From UBA6168 sp964442355 (GTDB taxonomy: Bacteria; Bacteroidota; Bacteroidia; Chitinophagales; Saprospiraceae): a stretch of DNA of 64,000 nucleotides. The stretch lies in NCBI GenBank assembly GCA_964442355.1, contig CAYTZS010000002.1, positions 28,222 to 92,221 of the forward strand, given 5' to 3'. The notes beneath the pieces are model-generated. The model saw only the letters and a program-made list of their open reading frames with translations. It had not been told where the DNA came from and did not search any database. Shown here in pieces: positions 15,443 through 24,461 of the stretch (positions are counted from its first letter, which is position 1; every line of letters starts with the position of its first letter). Made by a program: the position numbers and the translations under genes.

Positions 15443-16640
15443 CTAAATATTTTGTGACGTCAATCATTGAGCCTTTTTCTATTTCAGGCTGAGCAATTAG
15501 ATATTTATTTTCACGATAGTGAATAACCACATGCCAGTACATTCGGTCTTCATTTTCAGTAGTCCAAAAGTTCTTGATTAGAGGTTCAAAATATTTGTAT
15601 GGAATTAACAGTAAATTGTCTGGAGAGCCGCATCCATAGGCAATATAAGCATTGTCTAATGTTCTTAAAAATTCATTTTGATGTGGATGGAAAGCAAACC
15701 AAAATTTTTCATATTGACCTTGTTTGTGTGGTTTTGAAATTGAACAAATAAGTCCAGTCCTTTTATCTTTGTCAGTATATGAAATCCTCGTTTGTTTTAT
15801 AAAGTTGATTTTTATTTTTTCTTGAATTCTTAATAAACATTCTTCGTGAAAATTTACTGGAATTGCCTTATCTTCTGGTGATTTTCTCTTTTTCTTATCT
15901 GTACGAATTTCTTCTATTTCTTCAATAACGTCATCACCTTCTTCTTCAAGTTGAAGGTCTTTTGATGTCAAAAAGATAAGCTCAATTAATTTGTCAATGC
16001 GAGTGTATTCTCTCGGTTTTAACAGTTCATTGATTTGTTGGATAGTTTTTGTGTCGTTTAGTGTTTCTTTTAAACTTAAGAGCTTAAGTAAAGAATCGGT
16101 GCTTAGCAATCGGATGTCCCAAGCATGCTGCGAGCCACGAATTTGAGCTTCAAGGTCACCAGTGTCTTGTCTGCCAACTACTATCAATATAGATGATTGA
16201 ACTTTGTCAATTCTTGCTTGGTCAATTAGTTTTTTTCTGTAATCTGCAATTGTGTCAAGATTTATTCTGTAGGCATCTGTTGTCTTAACTTCTACAACTA
16301 AGCTGTGATTTTCACTTGATGTCCATATGCCATCAAACCCAACATCATTTTGTTTGCCTCTATAAAGCCCATTTTGAACTGCAAAACCAAGCCGAGTTCC
16401 AATTTGATTTATTATATCTTGAAGTGCAAAGCCACCATCATCAAATTTATCTGTCAAGCAGTTATCTGCAAATTGTTTTAAAAGTGTTGAAGGTACTTGG
16501 TCTAAAAGTTCTCTAAATTCAATTGATGTGACATTATTATCCTTGAGCTTTCCATCACCAGCAAATGCAAGAATTTGAGAAAGTGATTTTGAACTGAAAG
16601 TCCCCTTGCTTTTTGTCCAAATTTCAGATATACTATTCAT
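15438..16640 (-). CDS. AT-rich gene: PD-(D/E)XK nuclease-like protein
   Basis: A 400-residue protein with no signal or membrane segment. A candidate PD-(D/E)XK core is GFDGIW (Asp 103), 13 residues, then LVVEVKTTD (Glu 117, Lys 119), with a preceding helix containing QIGTRLGF; this is the usual beta-sheet active-site layout of restriction-type and other nucleases. A charged linker (about 215-255, rich in Glu/Lys) leads to a C-terminal domain (about 265-400) that I do not recognise. Two 60-base lines inside the gene contain 21 and 18 G+C, against 39 in a neighbouring core gene, so recent transfer is likely. No methylase or other defence gene is adjacent. Probable solitary restriction-like or defence nuclease; exact family uncertain. 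Confidence 0.75.
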   Translation of the reverse strand: MNSISEIWTKSKGTFSSKSLSQILAFAGDGKLKDNNVTSIEFRELLDQVPSTLLKQFADNCLTDKFDDGGFALQDIINQIGTRLGFAVQNGLYRGKQNDVGFDGIWTSSENHSLVVEVKTTDAYRINLDTIADYRKKLIDQARIDKVQSSILIVVGRQDTGDLEAQIRGSQHAWDIRLLSTDSLLKLLSLKETLNDTKTIQQINELLKPREYTRIDKLIELIFLTSKDLQLEEEGDDVIEEIEEIRTDKKKRKSPEDKAIPVNFHEECLLRIQEKIKINFIKQTRISYTDKDKRTGLICSISKPHKQGQYEKFWFAFHPHQNEFLRTLDNAYIAYGCGSPDNLLLIPYKYFEPLIKNFWTTENEDRMYWHVVIHYRENKYLIAQPEIEKGSMIDVTKYLV

Positions 16641-17001
16641 TTCTTATTGTATTTATCGTCTTGTATTTGAAGTATAATTTACGCCTTCGCTTGCAACGCA
16701 GCCAAACACCACGCCACAAGCCCATCCGGCCATCACCACCAACAACATCACTCTTATCACTTCAGGAGAAAAACAACAGGTAAGCAAAGTTCCATGTCAT
16801 TTCTCAGGGTCATTCAATCACAGGTCGTCGGAGCCAACTATTTGGCCATTTGGTAAGCGCAATATAGCAGCACCGACAAAAGTTCCACAAGTGCCATTTA
16901 TGGAATGAAATGGTTTTTGAGGGAACGGTAGCAATTGTTTAGGGAACGGTCGAAAATGGGCATTTGGGTGTTGATTGTTAGCCGTTGGTTTTTGGAGTAG
17001 G
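16641..17001. other. 361-base gap with no supported gene
   Basis: This stretch separates the AT-rich nuclease gene from the acetyltransferase. It contains a direct repeat AGGGAACGGT (about 16920 and 16940) but no convincing gene, RNA or terminator on either strand. Confidence 0.5.
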
Positions 17002-17463
17002 TTATGGGTTATTTGTCCGAATATGGGTCTCCAGCCTCATTTTCAAAATCGGATAGTCCTTCCCTTCGCTGTCTTTATCGGTTCTGTCGTATGGCACAAA
17101 CCCCATTTTGGTATAAAAATCAACAGCATGTTGATTTTGCTCGTTTACGTCCACTTTGTCGGCTTTCAATTCATTGATTGCAAAATTGATTAACCTCCTA
17201 CCAAGCCCTTGACCAATATGTTCGGGCGACAAGAATAGCATTTCAATTTTATGGTCTGCGATGCCGATGAAGCCAATCACCCCATCATCTTCCGTCAAAC
17301 AAAATACTTGGAAGGCATTGAAGTCAATGTCAATCACAATATTTTTAAAATAGTCAATGTCAGATGGTGCTAAAAAATGGTGGGTGGCACGAACGGATTT
17401 TTCCCAGACTGCAATCAGTTGTTCTTTAAATCCATCGTGGTAGGGTTGTATTTCGATTTTCAT
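17002..17463 (-). CDS. GNAT acetyltransferase, YjaB-like
   Basis: A 153-residue GNAT protein. I choose the ATG at 17463 (MKIEIQPYHDGFKEQL) over one at 17568 because family members begin here. The pattern VWEKSVRATHHFL near the start, the acetyl-CoA loop GQGLGRRLINFA, and VNEQNQHAVDFYTKMGF with a following YPILKM closely follow Escherichia coli YjaB. YjaB binds acetyl-CoA; its substrate is not firmly known. Base composition is somewhat AT-rich (27 of 60 G+C in one line), so it may belong to the accessory segment that starts at about 14 kb. Confidence 0.88.
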   Translation of the reverse strand: MKIEIQPYHDGFKEQLIAVWEKSVRATHHFLAPSDIDYFKNIVIDIDFNAFQVFCLTEDDGVIGFIGIADHKIEMLFLSPEHIGQGLGRRLINFAINELKADKVDVNEQNQHAVDFYTKMGFVPYDRTDKDSEGKDYPILKMRLETHIRTNNP

Positions 17464-17568
17464 ATCATCTTGTTTTAATGGATGAATGTCATTAATCCCT
17501 TCCTGAAATACTTGCACCTCTTGAGTATAAAACACGTAAAAATAGAAGGCTTTTCCAAGAACGAACAA

Positions 17569-17598
17569 GCGAGGGCATGACTACCGCCATGCCCTCGC
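17569..17598 (-). terminator. Hairpin after the sortilin-like gene
   Basis: GCGAGGGCATG (17569-17579) pairs perfectly with CATGCCCTCGC (17588-17598), loop 8 bases. It lies between the end of the large propeller gene and the next reverse-strand gene, so it probably ends the former. The adjoining 17600-17633 iterates ATACCT-like words. Confidence 0.6.
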
Positions 17599-17630
17599 CC
17601 TTATACCTTCATACCTCAAACCTCCATACC

Positions 17631-20600
17631 TTACTGCCCTGACCATATCGGCAAACGTCCAGGCGTATAAGGCGCCTTCGCCGCTTCCAGTTTCTTGTCG
17701 AGTGCAGGCAAATCTACTTCCACGAGCTGTTTCAGCTTCGCCAATTCCGCTTTAAACAGCTTGCCAGCGATGGCCATTTGCTCCTTCTGCGTCGTGGTAG
17801 GGGCGGAGGACGAACTCCAGATGTCGTAGCTCATGCCGTAGATGCGCTCGATAAGCGACGGGGCATGGGGCTTGTCAATTTTGGAGGCCACGCCGTCGCC
17901 GTAGAAGGCCTTGTTCATGTCCTTGATTTTCTCCTCCAACGCCTTCACGTCGTTCAGCAGATTGGTAGCTGGCTGGTTGAGGGTGTAGGTCGCTTGGCGC
18001 ATATATTTGACGGTGTTGTTCACCTCACCGAGCAGGGAGGTAGCGCCGCCCCAAGCACGTTCGAGTTCGGCAGCCTGCGACACATAGGCATCGAGCGCCT
18101 GTTTGTCGTTGGCGGGCAAGGTGCTGCCGCCGAGGGTGTTCAGCTTAAACTTTTGCGGGGCGACCAACTCCGTGGCCTTACCGTTGATGACCTTCGTGAG
18201 GCCCACCGTGTAGTCGCCGGGCAGCGCCATGCGGCCACCGTCGGGGCTTTCCCACGGCATCCGTTCGCCGCTGCTGAGGCTTACCGGCGAGGGCGAGGGC
18301 AGGCGACCATCCCAGACTTGGCGGTTCACGCCTTTTTTCCAGCCAGACTTGATTTGACGAACGATTTGCCCGCTGCTGTTTCGGATGGTGAAAAGCAGGT
18401 ACGGCGCTTCCTCGTTCTGTTCGGCTTGCAGTTCCTCGTAGGTCGGGTAGCGGATTTCCTGCTTGTCCTTGATTTGCTTTTTCTCCCAATCCTGCCGCTT
18501 CTGTTTGAGGGTTTTCGCCTCGTCTTTTACGAAGTAGGTAAACACAGCACCCATCGGTGGATTGGCAGCGGTAAACAGCGATGCGCCTTGGAAACCCTTG
18601 CCCGTCTGGTAGCCGAGCGGGGTGGAGACGTTGAACACGAGCGCATCTTTTATTGGCAAAACGGCGGCTTCCTTAGTGGGCAGGTCAGCTAGGTGGCGGA
18701 GCGGCGAATAATCGTCAAGCACATAAAAGCCCCGCCCGAAAGTGCCGAGCACGAGGTCGTTTTCCCGGCGCTGGATGGCAATGTCCCGCACGGCAATCGT
18801 CGGTAGGCCGCTGGCCAATTTCTTCCAAAACTTGCCGCCGTCGTTGCTGAAATGGCAGGTGAACTCCGTGCCGACGAAAAGCAGGTTGCGGTCCACATGG
18901 TCTTCGGCGAGGGAGTAAGCACTGCCCCGCTCTGGCATGTTTGCGCTGATGCTCACCCAAGTGCGGCCCTTGTCGGTACTCTTGAAAACGTATGGCTTGA
19001 AGTCGCCCCGCTTGTGGTTGTTGAAGGCGGCGTAAACCACGTTCTCATCGTGTTGCGAAGCAAGCAAAGCGTTCACATAAGTCAGCTCAGGCACACCGGG
19101 GAAGTTGGCGATTTTCGTCCAGGTCTTGCCGCCGTCCTCGGTGATTTGCACGAGGCCGTCGTCGGTGCCGACGTAGAGCAGGTTGGCATTCTTCGGGCTT
19201 TCCGAGAAGGCGACAATATTGCCGTACTCGCTCGTGCTGCCGTTCTTGGCGATGGCGTCCATGCTCTGCACACGGCCCATCACGGGCAGCGTGTTGCGGT
19301 CAATCTGACGGGTCAAATCGGGGCTGATGGCCGTCCAAGTATCGCCCCGGTCTTCGGTTTTATAGACCCGGTTGGCACAAAAATAAAGGCGAGTTCCTTT
19401 GTGGCGGCTCACCGCCAACGGGCTGTCCCAGTTCCAGCGGAGGCCGTTTTCGCCTTCGAGTGGTTTGGGCTGAATGGTCGTCATTTCGCCCGATTTGCGG
19501 TCGTAGCGAGTGAGTGCGCCGTGCTGCGCCTGGGCATAGATGATGTCCGGGTTGTCGGGGTCAATCTGCGTCTCGAAGCCGTCGCCGAGGCTGGTCACGT
19601 ACCAGTCGGCATTGGTGATGCCGTGGCCGTTGCGGGTGCGGCTGGGGCCACCGAGCGAGAAGTTGTCCTGTGTGCCGCCGTGGATGTGGTAGAACGGCAG
19701 CGTGTTGTCCACCTCCACTTTGTAGAATTGCGTGACGGGCAGGTTGCCGTGGTATTTCCAGTTTTTGCCCGCATCAAAAGTCTCGTAAACGCCACCGTCG
19801 CAGCCGGAGAGCATGTAGTTCGGGTCTTTCGGGTCAATCCAGATGACGTGGTTGTCCACATGCTTGAAGTCCTCGCCGAGGTTTGTCCAAGACTTGCCGC
19901 CGTCCCGGCTTATTTTATTGAAAACATCCATCGAAACGACCGTGTTCGGCTCGGTCGGATGGGCGAAGAGTTCCACGTAGTAGTTGCCGCTGGTCACGTG
20001 GCCGCTCTGCTTCTCCCAGGATGCGCCCCGGTCGGTGCTTTTGAAAAAACCGCCCTTGCCCTCCTGCGCTTCGACCATGGCGAAGATGATTTCCGGGTCG
20101 GATGAAAACGTGAGGCCGATGCGCCCGATGTCACCGCCGGGCAGGCCGCCCGCTGCTTTTGCCCAGGTTTTTCCACCATCAACGGATTTGTAAATCGTGC
20201 TGCCAGCCCCGCCACCCACGTAGGTGAACACATGCCTGCGGCGCTGGTGCGCTGCCGCAAACAGCACATCTGGGTTGCGGGGGTCCATGATGAGGTCGGT
20301 GGCGCCCGTGTGCTCGTCAATCAGCGGCTTGCCGTCGGCACCGTTCAGTACCATCGCCCAAGTCTTGCCGCCGTCGGTGGTTTTATACACGCCCCGCTCG
20401 CCGCCCTCCTTCCAGAGCGGGCCTTGCGCAGCAACGAAAACCACGTCCGAGTTGCGGGGGTCAACGATGATTTTGGCGATGTGCTCCGAGTTTTTCAGGC
20501 CCATGTTCGCCCAGCTTTTGCCACCGTCGTTGGAGCGATAGACGCCGTCGCCGTAGGCCACCGAGCGCTGGTTGTTGTTCTCGCCCGTGCCCACCCAAAC

Positions 20601-20945
20601 CGTGCTGGGGTTGCTGGGGTCGAGCACCACGCAGCCGATGGAGTAGCTGCCCTCGCCATCGAAGATGGGTTCGTAGGTGGTGCCCGCATTGGTCGTTTTC
20701 CAGACGCCGCCGCTGGCCGAGGCCACGTAATACACGGCCCGGTTCTGTGGATGCACGGCAAAATCGCTGATGCGCCCACTCGTGACCGCCGGACCTACAC
20801 TGCGCCACGAAAGGCCGAGGCCAAGCGTGTCGAGGTAGTGCTTCGGCTCCTCTTTTTTGGGTTCGTCTTTTTTGTTTTTCTGTGAAAAGGCTTGAGTGGA
20901 AAGCAGCAGCAGGGCTGCCAATAACATGTGAGTTAGTTTGTTCAT
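17631..20945 (-). CDS. Large secreted sortilin/BNR-type propeller protein
   Basis: A 1104-residue protein with a signal peptide (to about residue 21, AFS-Q) and a Lys/Glu-rich spacer. Residues about 45-750 hold many BNR/Vps10-like blades with Asp-box motifs such as SNDGGKSW, TTDGGKTW, SVDGGKTW, STDRGASW and STDKGRTW, interleaved with DPxNPxxV-type strands. The C-terminal about 330 residues contain a Lys/Glu-rich stretch, a beta domain with PGDYTVGL and a helical bundle near the end. Such proteins are common in Bacteroidota, usually named glycosyl hydrolase or sortilin-like; enzymatic activity is not demonstrated by the sequence. No T9SS sorting domain is visible. A second, smaller relative is at 34474-36996. 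Confidence 0.9.
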   Translation of the reverse strand: MNKLTHMLLAALLLLSTQAFSQKNKKDEPKKEEPKHYLDTLGLGLSWRSVGPAVTSGRISDFAVHPQNRAVYYVASASGGVWKTTNAGTTYEPIFDGEGSYSIGCVVLDPSNPSTVWVGTGENNNQRSVAYGDGVYRSNDGGKSWANMGLKNSEHIAKIIVDPRNSDVVFVAAQGPLWKEGGERGVYKTTDGGKTWAMVLNGADGKPLIDEHTGATDLIMDPRNPDVLFAAAHQRRRHVFTYVGGGAGSTIYKSVDGGKTWAKAAGGLPGGDIGRIGLTFSSDPEIIFAMVEAQEGKGGFFKSTDRGASWEKQSGHVTSGNYYVELFAHPTEPNTVVSMDVFNKISRDGGKSWTNLGEDFKHVDNHVIWIDPKDPNYMLSGCDGGVYETFDAGKNWKYHGNLPVTQFYKVEVDNTLPFYHIHGGTQDNFSLGGPSRTRNGHGITNADWYVTSLGDGFETQIDPDNPDIIYAQAQHGALTRYDRKSGEMTTIQPKPLEGENGLRWNWDSPLAVSRHKGTRLYFCANRVYKTEDRGDTWTAISPDLTRQIDRNTLPVMGRVQSMDAIAKNGSTSEYGNIVAFSESPKNANLLYVGTDDGLVQITEDGGKTWTKIANFPGVPELTYVNALLASQHDENVVYAAFNNHKRGDFKPYVFKSTDKGRTWVSISANMPERGSAYSLAEDHVDRNLLFVGTEFTCHFSNDGGKFWKKLASGLPTIAVRDIAIQRRENDLVLGTFGRGFYVLDDYSPLRHLADLPTKEAAVLPIKDALVFNVSTPLGYQTGKGFQGASLFTAANPPMGAVFTYFVKDEAKTLKQKRQDWEKKQIKDKQEIRYPTYEELQAEQNEEAPYLLFTIRNSSGQIVRQIKSGWKKGVNRQVWDGRLPSPSPVSLSSGERMPWESPDGGRMALPGDYTVGLTKVINGKATELVAPQKFKLNTLGGSTLPANDKQALDAYVSQAAELERAWGGATSLLGEVNNTVKYMRQATYTLNQPATNLLNDVKALEEKIKDMNKAFYGDGVASKIDKPHAPSLIERIYGMSYDIWSSSSAPTTTQKEQMAIAGKLFKAELAKLKQLVEVDLPALDKKLEAAKAPYTPGRLPIWSGQ

Positions 20946-20980
20946 TGTCGCTTGATTTGATTAGAACGGAAAGGTAGGGA

Positions 20981-21028
20981 GATTTACGATTTTGGATTTA
21001 CGATTTACGAAAGGGGCTGCGTAAATCG
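20981..21028. repeat. GATTTACG word cluster with inverted copy
   Basis: GATTTACG occurs at 20981, 20995 and 21002, and its complement CGTAAATC at 21020; CGATTTACG (21001-21009) and CGTAAATCG (21020-21028) form a 9-bp stem next to the stop codon of the DinB-like gene. The same word marks gaps at 30672-30693, 38080-38101 and 61400-61429. Confidence 0.75.
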
Positions 21029-21643
21029 TTACTCCTGCACCGTCCCCATAAACACGTTCACCTTCCCATTGAACGGATTCCCCGACGAGCGGCGGAACGT
21101 CACCACCTGCCCCACGTGCCAAAGCGCATCGGCGATGGGGCCGTTCAGCAAGTGCCAGACCGGGAACTCCCGCTTGTTGTCGCCATTTTGAAAGATGATG
21201 GTCATGTCATCCAATTTGCCGCCGGACTGCTGCAGCAGCTTGCTGGCGGTTTGCAGGTTTTCCAGTACCATGCGGCGTTTTACCTCGAAGGCCAATGGCG
21301 AAGTCTCCTCGCCCGACCGGACATTGGGTAGGCTTTTGATGCCGTTCAAAATCAGGTTGGACAGTCCGAGGATATGGTCAATCGTCTCTTCACTGCTGCG
21401 GGCCTCCGGCGTGGGGCGGAAGGCGAGGTCCTCTGGCCGCAGCCCTTCGGTGGCCCAGTAGAACCGAAAGCCAAGCCCATCAATCGTGCGGGCGACGACG
21501 TTCTCAGGTGTGAATGATTCGGGGTAGGCAGGTATTTCCCGATAGGGCAAATCAGTGGACATGGCTGGCATCGTTTCGGTTTGTGAAGAGGACGGGATTT
21601 GAAGCGAAAGCGTCAGTAGTACAGGGAGTATTTTTTTCAGCAT
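21029..21643 (-). CDS. Exported DinB-like four-helix protein
   Basis: A 204-residue protein; the ATG at 21643 (MLKKILPVLLTLSLQI) gives a proper signal peptide, so the upstream non-ATG start is not used. The mature part is helical with candidate metal-binding histidines in IDHILGL and ADALWHVGQVVTFRR, followed by SSGNPFNGKVNVF, the typical end of DinB/YfiT-like damage-inducible four-helix bundles. DinB-fold proteins bind a divalent metal; many are thiol transferases, but the function of exported members is unknown. Another exported DinB-like gene lies at 61530-62141. A TATTTTTG -7 element precedes it. Confidence 0.8.
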   Translation of the reverse strand: MLKKILPVLLTLSLQIPSSSQTETMPAMSTDLPYREIPAYPESFTPENVVARTIDGLGFRFYWATEGLRPEDLAFRPTPEARSSEETIDHILGLSNLILNGIKSLPNVRSGEETSPLAFEVKRRMVLENLQTASKLLQQSGGKLDDMTIIFQNGDNKREFPVWHLLNGPIADALWHVGQVVTFRRSSGNPFNGKVNVFMGTVQE

Positions 21644-21658
21644 GTTGGATTGTTTTGG

Positions 21659-21666
21659 CAAAAATA
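21659..21666 (-). promoter_or_regulatory. -7 element of DinB-like gene
   Basis: Reverse strand reads TATTTTTG, an exact TAnnTTTG match, 15 bases upstream of the chosen ATG at 21643. Confidence 0.4.
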
Positions 21667-21747
21667 AGCAAACAGCCAGGCGGATGAGGTGATGGTCTCA
21701 AAAATCGTGAAGGAGTGATGGGAGGTTTGTCCGTCACCAATATACCA

Positions 21748-22254
21748 TCAGTACAGCATCACCCTCGCCTCCTTTGCCCCCAACGATTCGAGATACTCCT
21801 TCACCGCCAGCGCCTCATCGCCACCCTGTATGGCGTGGTGCAGCAGCGTGTAACCGTGCGGCCCCTTGGCGTGGAGGGTGCTGGGGAACGCCTCCAGCAT
21901 CGGCTTCACGATTTCTATTTTGCCAAACAGGCAGGCTGTGAAAATATTCGCTTGAGCTCCTTTTTCGAGGAGGAAAAGCACCAGTTCCTTGTAGCCGACG
22001 TGGCTGGCAGCGCCAAGGCAGGTCTCGAAATCGCCAAACTTCCAGTCGTGGGCAGCATTGAGGAGGTTGGGCGTCTCGGCGAGCAGGTTTTTCACCTTGT
22101 CCATGTCACGGTGACCAGCGCCGACGAAGGAGGCCACGAGTTCTTTGTCCAATTGCGGGTCGGTTGAAGATGGAAAAACGTTTGCAAAAGCGGGCAACCC
22201 TGTGGCCACCAGCCCGGTCACTCCCATTTGTTGGATAAAAGTCTTGCGGTTCAT
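21748..22254 (-). CDS. Exported ankyrin-repeat protein
   Basis: A 168-residue protein. The N-terminus MNRKTFIQQMGVTGLVATGLPAFANVF is a Sec- or Tat-like signal with a lone Arg-Lys pair. Residues about 45-165 form three to four ankyrin repeats: AGHRDMDKVKNLLAETPNLLNAA, a repeat with VGYKELVLFLLEKGAQANIF, FGKIEIVKPMLEAFPSTL and the canonical GYTLLHHAIQGGDEAL. It should mediate protein binding in the periplasm. The partner is unknown; no operon is evident. Confidence 0.88.
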   Translation of the reverse strand: MNRKTFIQQMGVTGLVATGLPAFANVFPSSTDPQLDKELVASFVGAGHRDMDKVKNLLAETPNLLNAAHDWKFGDFETCLGAASHVGYKELVLFLLEKGAQANIFTACLFGKIEIVKPMLEAFPSTLHAKGPHGYTLLHHAIQGGDEALAVKEYLESLGAKEARVMLY

Positions 22255-22420
22255 GCACTCGTTTTTTAATAGCCCTGTTCATTTAAGGCTACAAGCGGCA
22301 AGGACATACAAGACCATCAACGGACGCATGGATTTCGCAATTATTTAACCCCATCTTCATTCGGGTAAGAATGTGCTCGGCTACCTTCGCCGCATTGCTT
22401 TATTTTCAAAACGAAAAACA

Positions 22421-23539
22421 ATGAAATACTCCCTCACTATCCTGTTCGTCTGCTTCGGAATCTTGCTGGTCGCCCAAGCCCCGCACCCCCACACCCACGA
22501 CCGCAGCATCCACTTCCCCGATGTGGCTGGTTATCGTTCGCTCGTCTGCGATTTCCACCAGCACACGGTCTTCAGCGACGGCAGCGTCTGGCCAAACATC
22601 CGGGTGCAGGAGGCCCTGCGCGACAGCGTGGACGCCATCTCCCTCACCGAACACTTGGAGTACCAGCCACACAAGGAGGATATACCCCACCCCGACCGCA
22701 ACCGCTCCTATGTTGTAGCACAACAGGCTGCCAAGGCGTTTAACCTCATCGTCATCAACGGCTCTGAAATCACGCGGGACATGCCACCCGGCCACAACAA
22801 CGCCATCTTCATCACCGATGCCAACAAACTGCTCGTGGACGACCCGTTGGACGCCTTCAAGGAGGCACAGCGACAGGGCGCTTTCGTGTTTTGGAACCAC
22901 CCCAACTGGATAGCACAAACGAAAGACGGCCTTGCGAAGCTGACCGATATGCACCGCCAACTCATCGCCAATAACCAACTTCACGGCATCGAGGTGGTAA
23001 ACGAAACGACCTACTCCGAAGAGGCACTCCAAATCGCCCTCGACCAGAACCTCGCCATCATGGGCACCTCCGACGTGCACGGCCTCGTGGATTGGGACTA
23101 CAAAATCGCCGAAGGCGGCCACCGTCCGGTCACGCTCGTATTCGCCAAAGAGCGCACTGCCGAAGCCATCAAGGAGGCGCTCTTTGACCGCCGCACCGCC
23201 GTCTGGTTCAACAACACGCTCATCGCGCGGGAACGGGAGATGACGCCACTGCTGCAAGCAAGCATCAGCGTGGAAAAAGCCAGCTACATTGGCCCATCCA
23301 GCGTGTGCGAGGTGCTGCTCCGCAACGGCAGCGACGCAGAGTTTGTGCTATTCAACACTGGCGAGTTCACGCTGCACGAGCATGCTGATATTGTGGTACT
23401 GAACCCCAATGGTACGACGAAAATACAGGTAAAAACAAAGGAGCAGTTGCCCGTTTTCAACCTCAGTTTTGATGTGCTGAACTGCGTGACGGCACCGGGG
23501 AAGCACCCGCAGTTGCAGTTGAGCGTGAAGGGTATCTAG
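22421..23539 (+). CDS. Secreted PHP-domain phosphoesterase
   Basis: A 372-residue protein; the ATG at 22421 starts a signal peptide (MKYSLTILFVCFGILLVAQA). A PHP metal-dependent phosphoesterase domain follows: DFHQHTVFSDGS near residue 45 supplies the first His pair and Asp, LTEHLE the next His, NGSEITR a Glu, WNHPNW a His, and GTSDVHG the C-terminal Asp-His pair. These match a three-metal PHP site. Bacteroidota homologues are annotated as Sb-PDE family phosphodiesterases. A beta domain of about 100 residues ends the protein. Transcribed alone. Confidence 0.9.
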   Translation: MKYSLTILFVCFGILLVAQAPHPHTHDRSIHFPDVAGYRSLVCDFHQHTVFSDGSVWPNIRVQEALRDSVDAISLTEHLEYQPHKEDIPHPDRNRSYVVAQQAAKAFNLIVINGSEITRDMPPGHNNAIFITDANKLLVDDPLDAFKEAQRQGAFVFWNHPNWIAQTKDGLAKLTDMHRQLIANNQLHGIEVVNETTYSEEALQIALDQNLAIMGTSDVHGLVDWDYKIAEGGHRPVTLVFAKERTAEAIKEALFDRRTAVWFNNTLIAREREMTPLLQASISVEKASYIGPSSVCEVLLRNGSDAEFVLFNTGEFTLHEHADIVVLNPNGTTKIQVKTKEQLPVFNLSFDVLNCVTAPGKHPQLQLSVKGI

Positions 23540-23550
23540 GAGGTGTGTGT

Positions 23551-23573
23551 GGAGGAAACTATAAGTTGCCTCC
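23551..23573 (+). terminator. Hairpin after PHP gene
   Basis: GGAGGAAACT pairs with AGTTGCCTCC at 9 of 10 positions around a 3-base loop, 11 bases after the stop codon. There is no T-run, so termination strength is uncertain. The rest of the gap to 23835 shows nothing else that I can identify. Confidence 0.35.
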
Positions 23574-23835
23574 CAACTATCTGCAAAAAAACAATGCTCA
23601 TTCGTGCTCCTCCTTTTTTATTGGAAATAGCTCATTGTTTTTGAAAGCGTTTGCACAGCTATAAAGCTATGATGTTTCAATTATCCTGCAAAATCGAGCC
23701 GTTTACACGGCTTGTTAATGTGTAGAATAAAACCAATCAAACATACTTGGGGTTGGATTATTCGTCACAGCTGAAGTTGCCCCTGACTAGCAAACAAGAT
23801 TCTTCGTTTATTTGCACCATTTAAACCTATCCATC

Positions 23836-24354
23836 ATGAAAATGCGCCTTGTCCTTTTCTTACCCCTATGCATTGCCTTCGTTACCAGCTTCCAGGCCGT
23901 TGCACAGGACATGGTCGGCAAGACCCTGCCCGACGTCGAGGTATTCACCTTGGTGGACAGTCAGGCCGTCAAGGCCAATACGCTGCATACACCCGGCAAG
24001 CCCACGATGGTCATTGTCTGGAATTCGATGATGAAGCCCGCCAAGGCGGAACTGGACTCCCTGCACAAGGTCTATCCCCTCTGGCAGGAAAAATACGGCT
24101 TCGAGGTTATCGCCATCGCCTCTGAGTACCCCAAGTTCAAGAACACTAACTTGAAGAAATTCTTGCCCAACCGCAACTATACCTACCGCATTTATTACGA
24201 TGCCACCATGCGTTTTACCAGCGCAACGGCTTCCCATTCAATGCCTGCTAGTTTCTTCCTCGATAAACAAGGTATCATTCGGGCCAAAATGGTCGGCTTC
24301 GAACCCAGCGATTTGGCCAAGTATGAAGCACAGTTGATGGAATTGTCGAGATAG
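23836..24354 (+). CDS. Exported thioredoxin-fold protein lacking CxxC
   Basis: A 172-residue protein with signal peptide (to about residue 23, AVA-Q); ATG at 23836 preferred. The layout is TlpA/AhpC-like: GKTLPDVEVFTLVDS, then MVIVWNSMMKPAKAELDSLHK where family members have FWAxWCxPC. Met 66 and Ala 69 occupy the positions of the two cysteines, and the mature protein contains no Cys. The cis-Pro segment HSMPASFFLDKQG is retained. It cannot perform thiol-disulfide exchange, so a binding or chaperone role is likely. Not a frameshift: the frame is intact around the site. Confidence 0.85.
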   Translation: MKMRLVLFLPLCIAFVTSFQAVAQDMVGKTLPDVEVFTLVDSQAVKANTLHTPGKPTMVIVWNSMMKPAKAELDSLHKVYPLWQEKYGFEVIAIASEYPKFKNTNLKKFLPNRNYTYRIYYDATMRFTSATASHSMPASFFLDKQGIIRAKMVGFEPSDLAKYEAQLMELSR

Positions 24355-24461
24355 GGACGCCCGGTCATGCATCTCTATCAACCTGCAAACACATTCGTCC
24401 TTCCATTGCATAAATTGCCCGCCGAGCGCCATCACGCCTCATCTGTGTACGACCAATTTTT

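Noticed and set aside
15438..16640. Complete restriction-modification system
   Set aside because: Only one gene is present; no methyltransferase or specificity subunit lies on either side.
18852..20105. 417-codon forward frame inside the large propeller gene
   Set aside because: Shadow frame; the reverse-strand product has repeated Asp-box motifs and a signal peptide.
23836..24354. Frameshift or error explaining the missing CxxC in the thioredoxin-fold protein
   Set aside because: The frame is continuous and well aligned before and after the site, and neither neighbouring frame contains a CxxC at this place.
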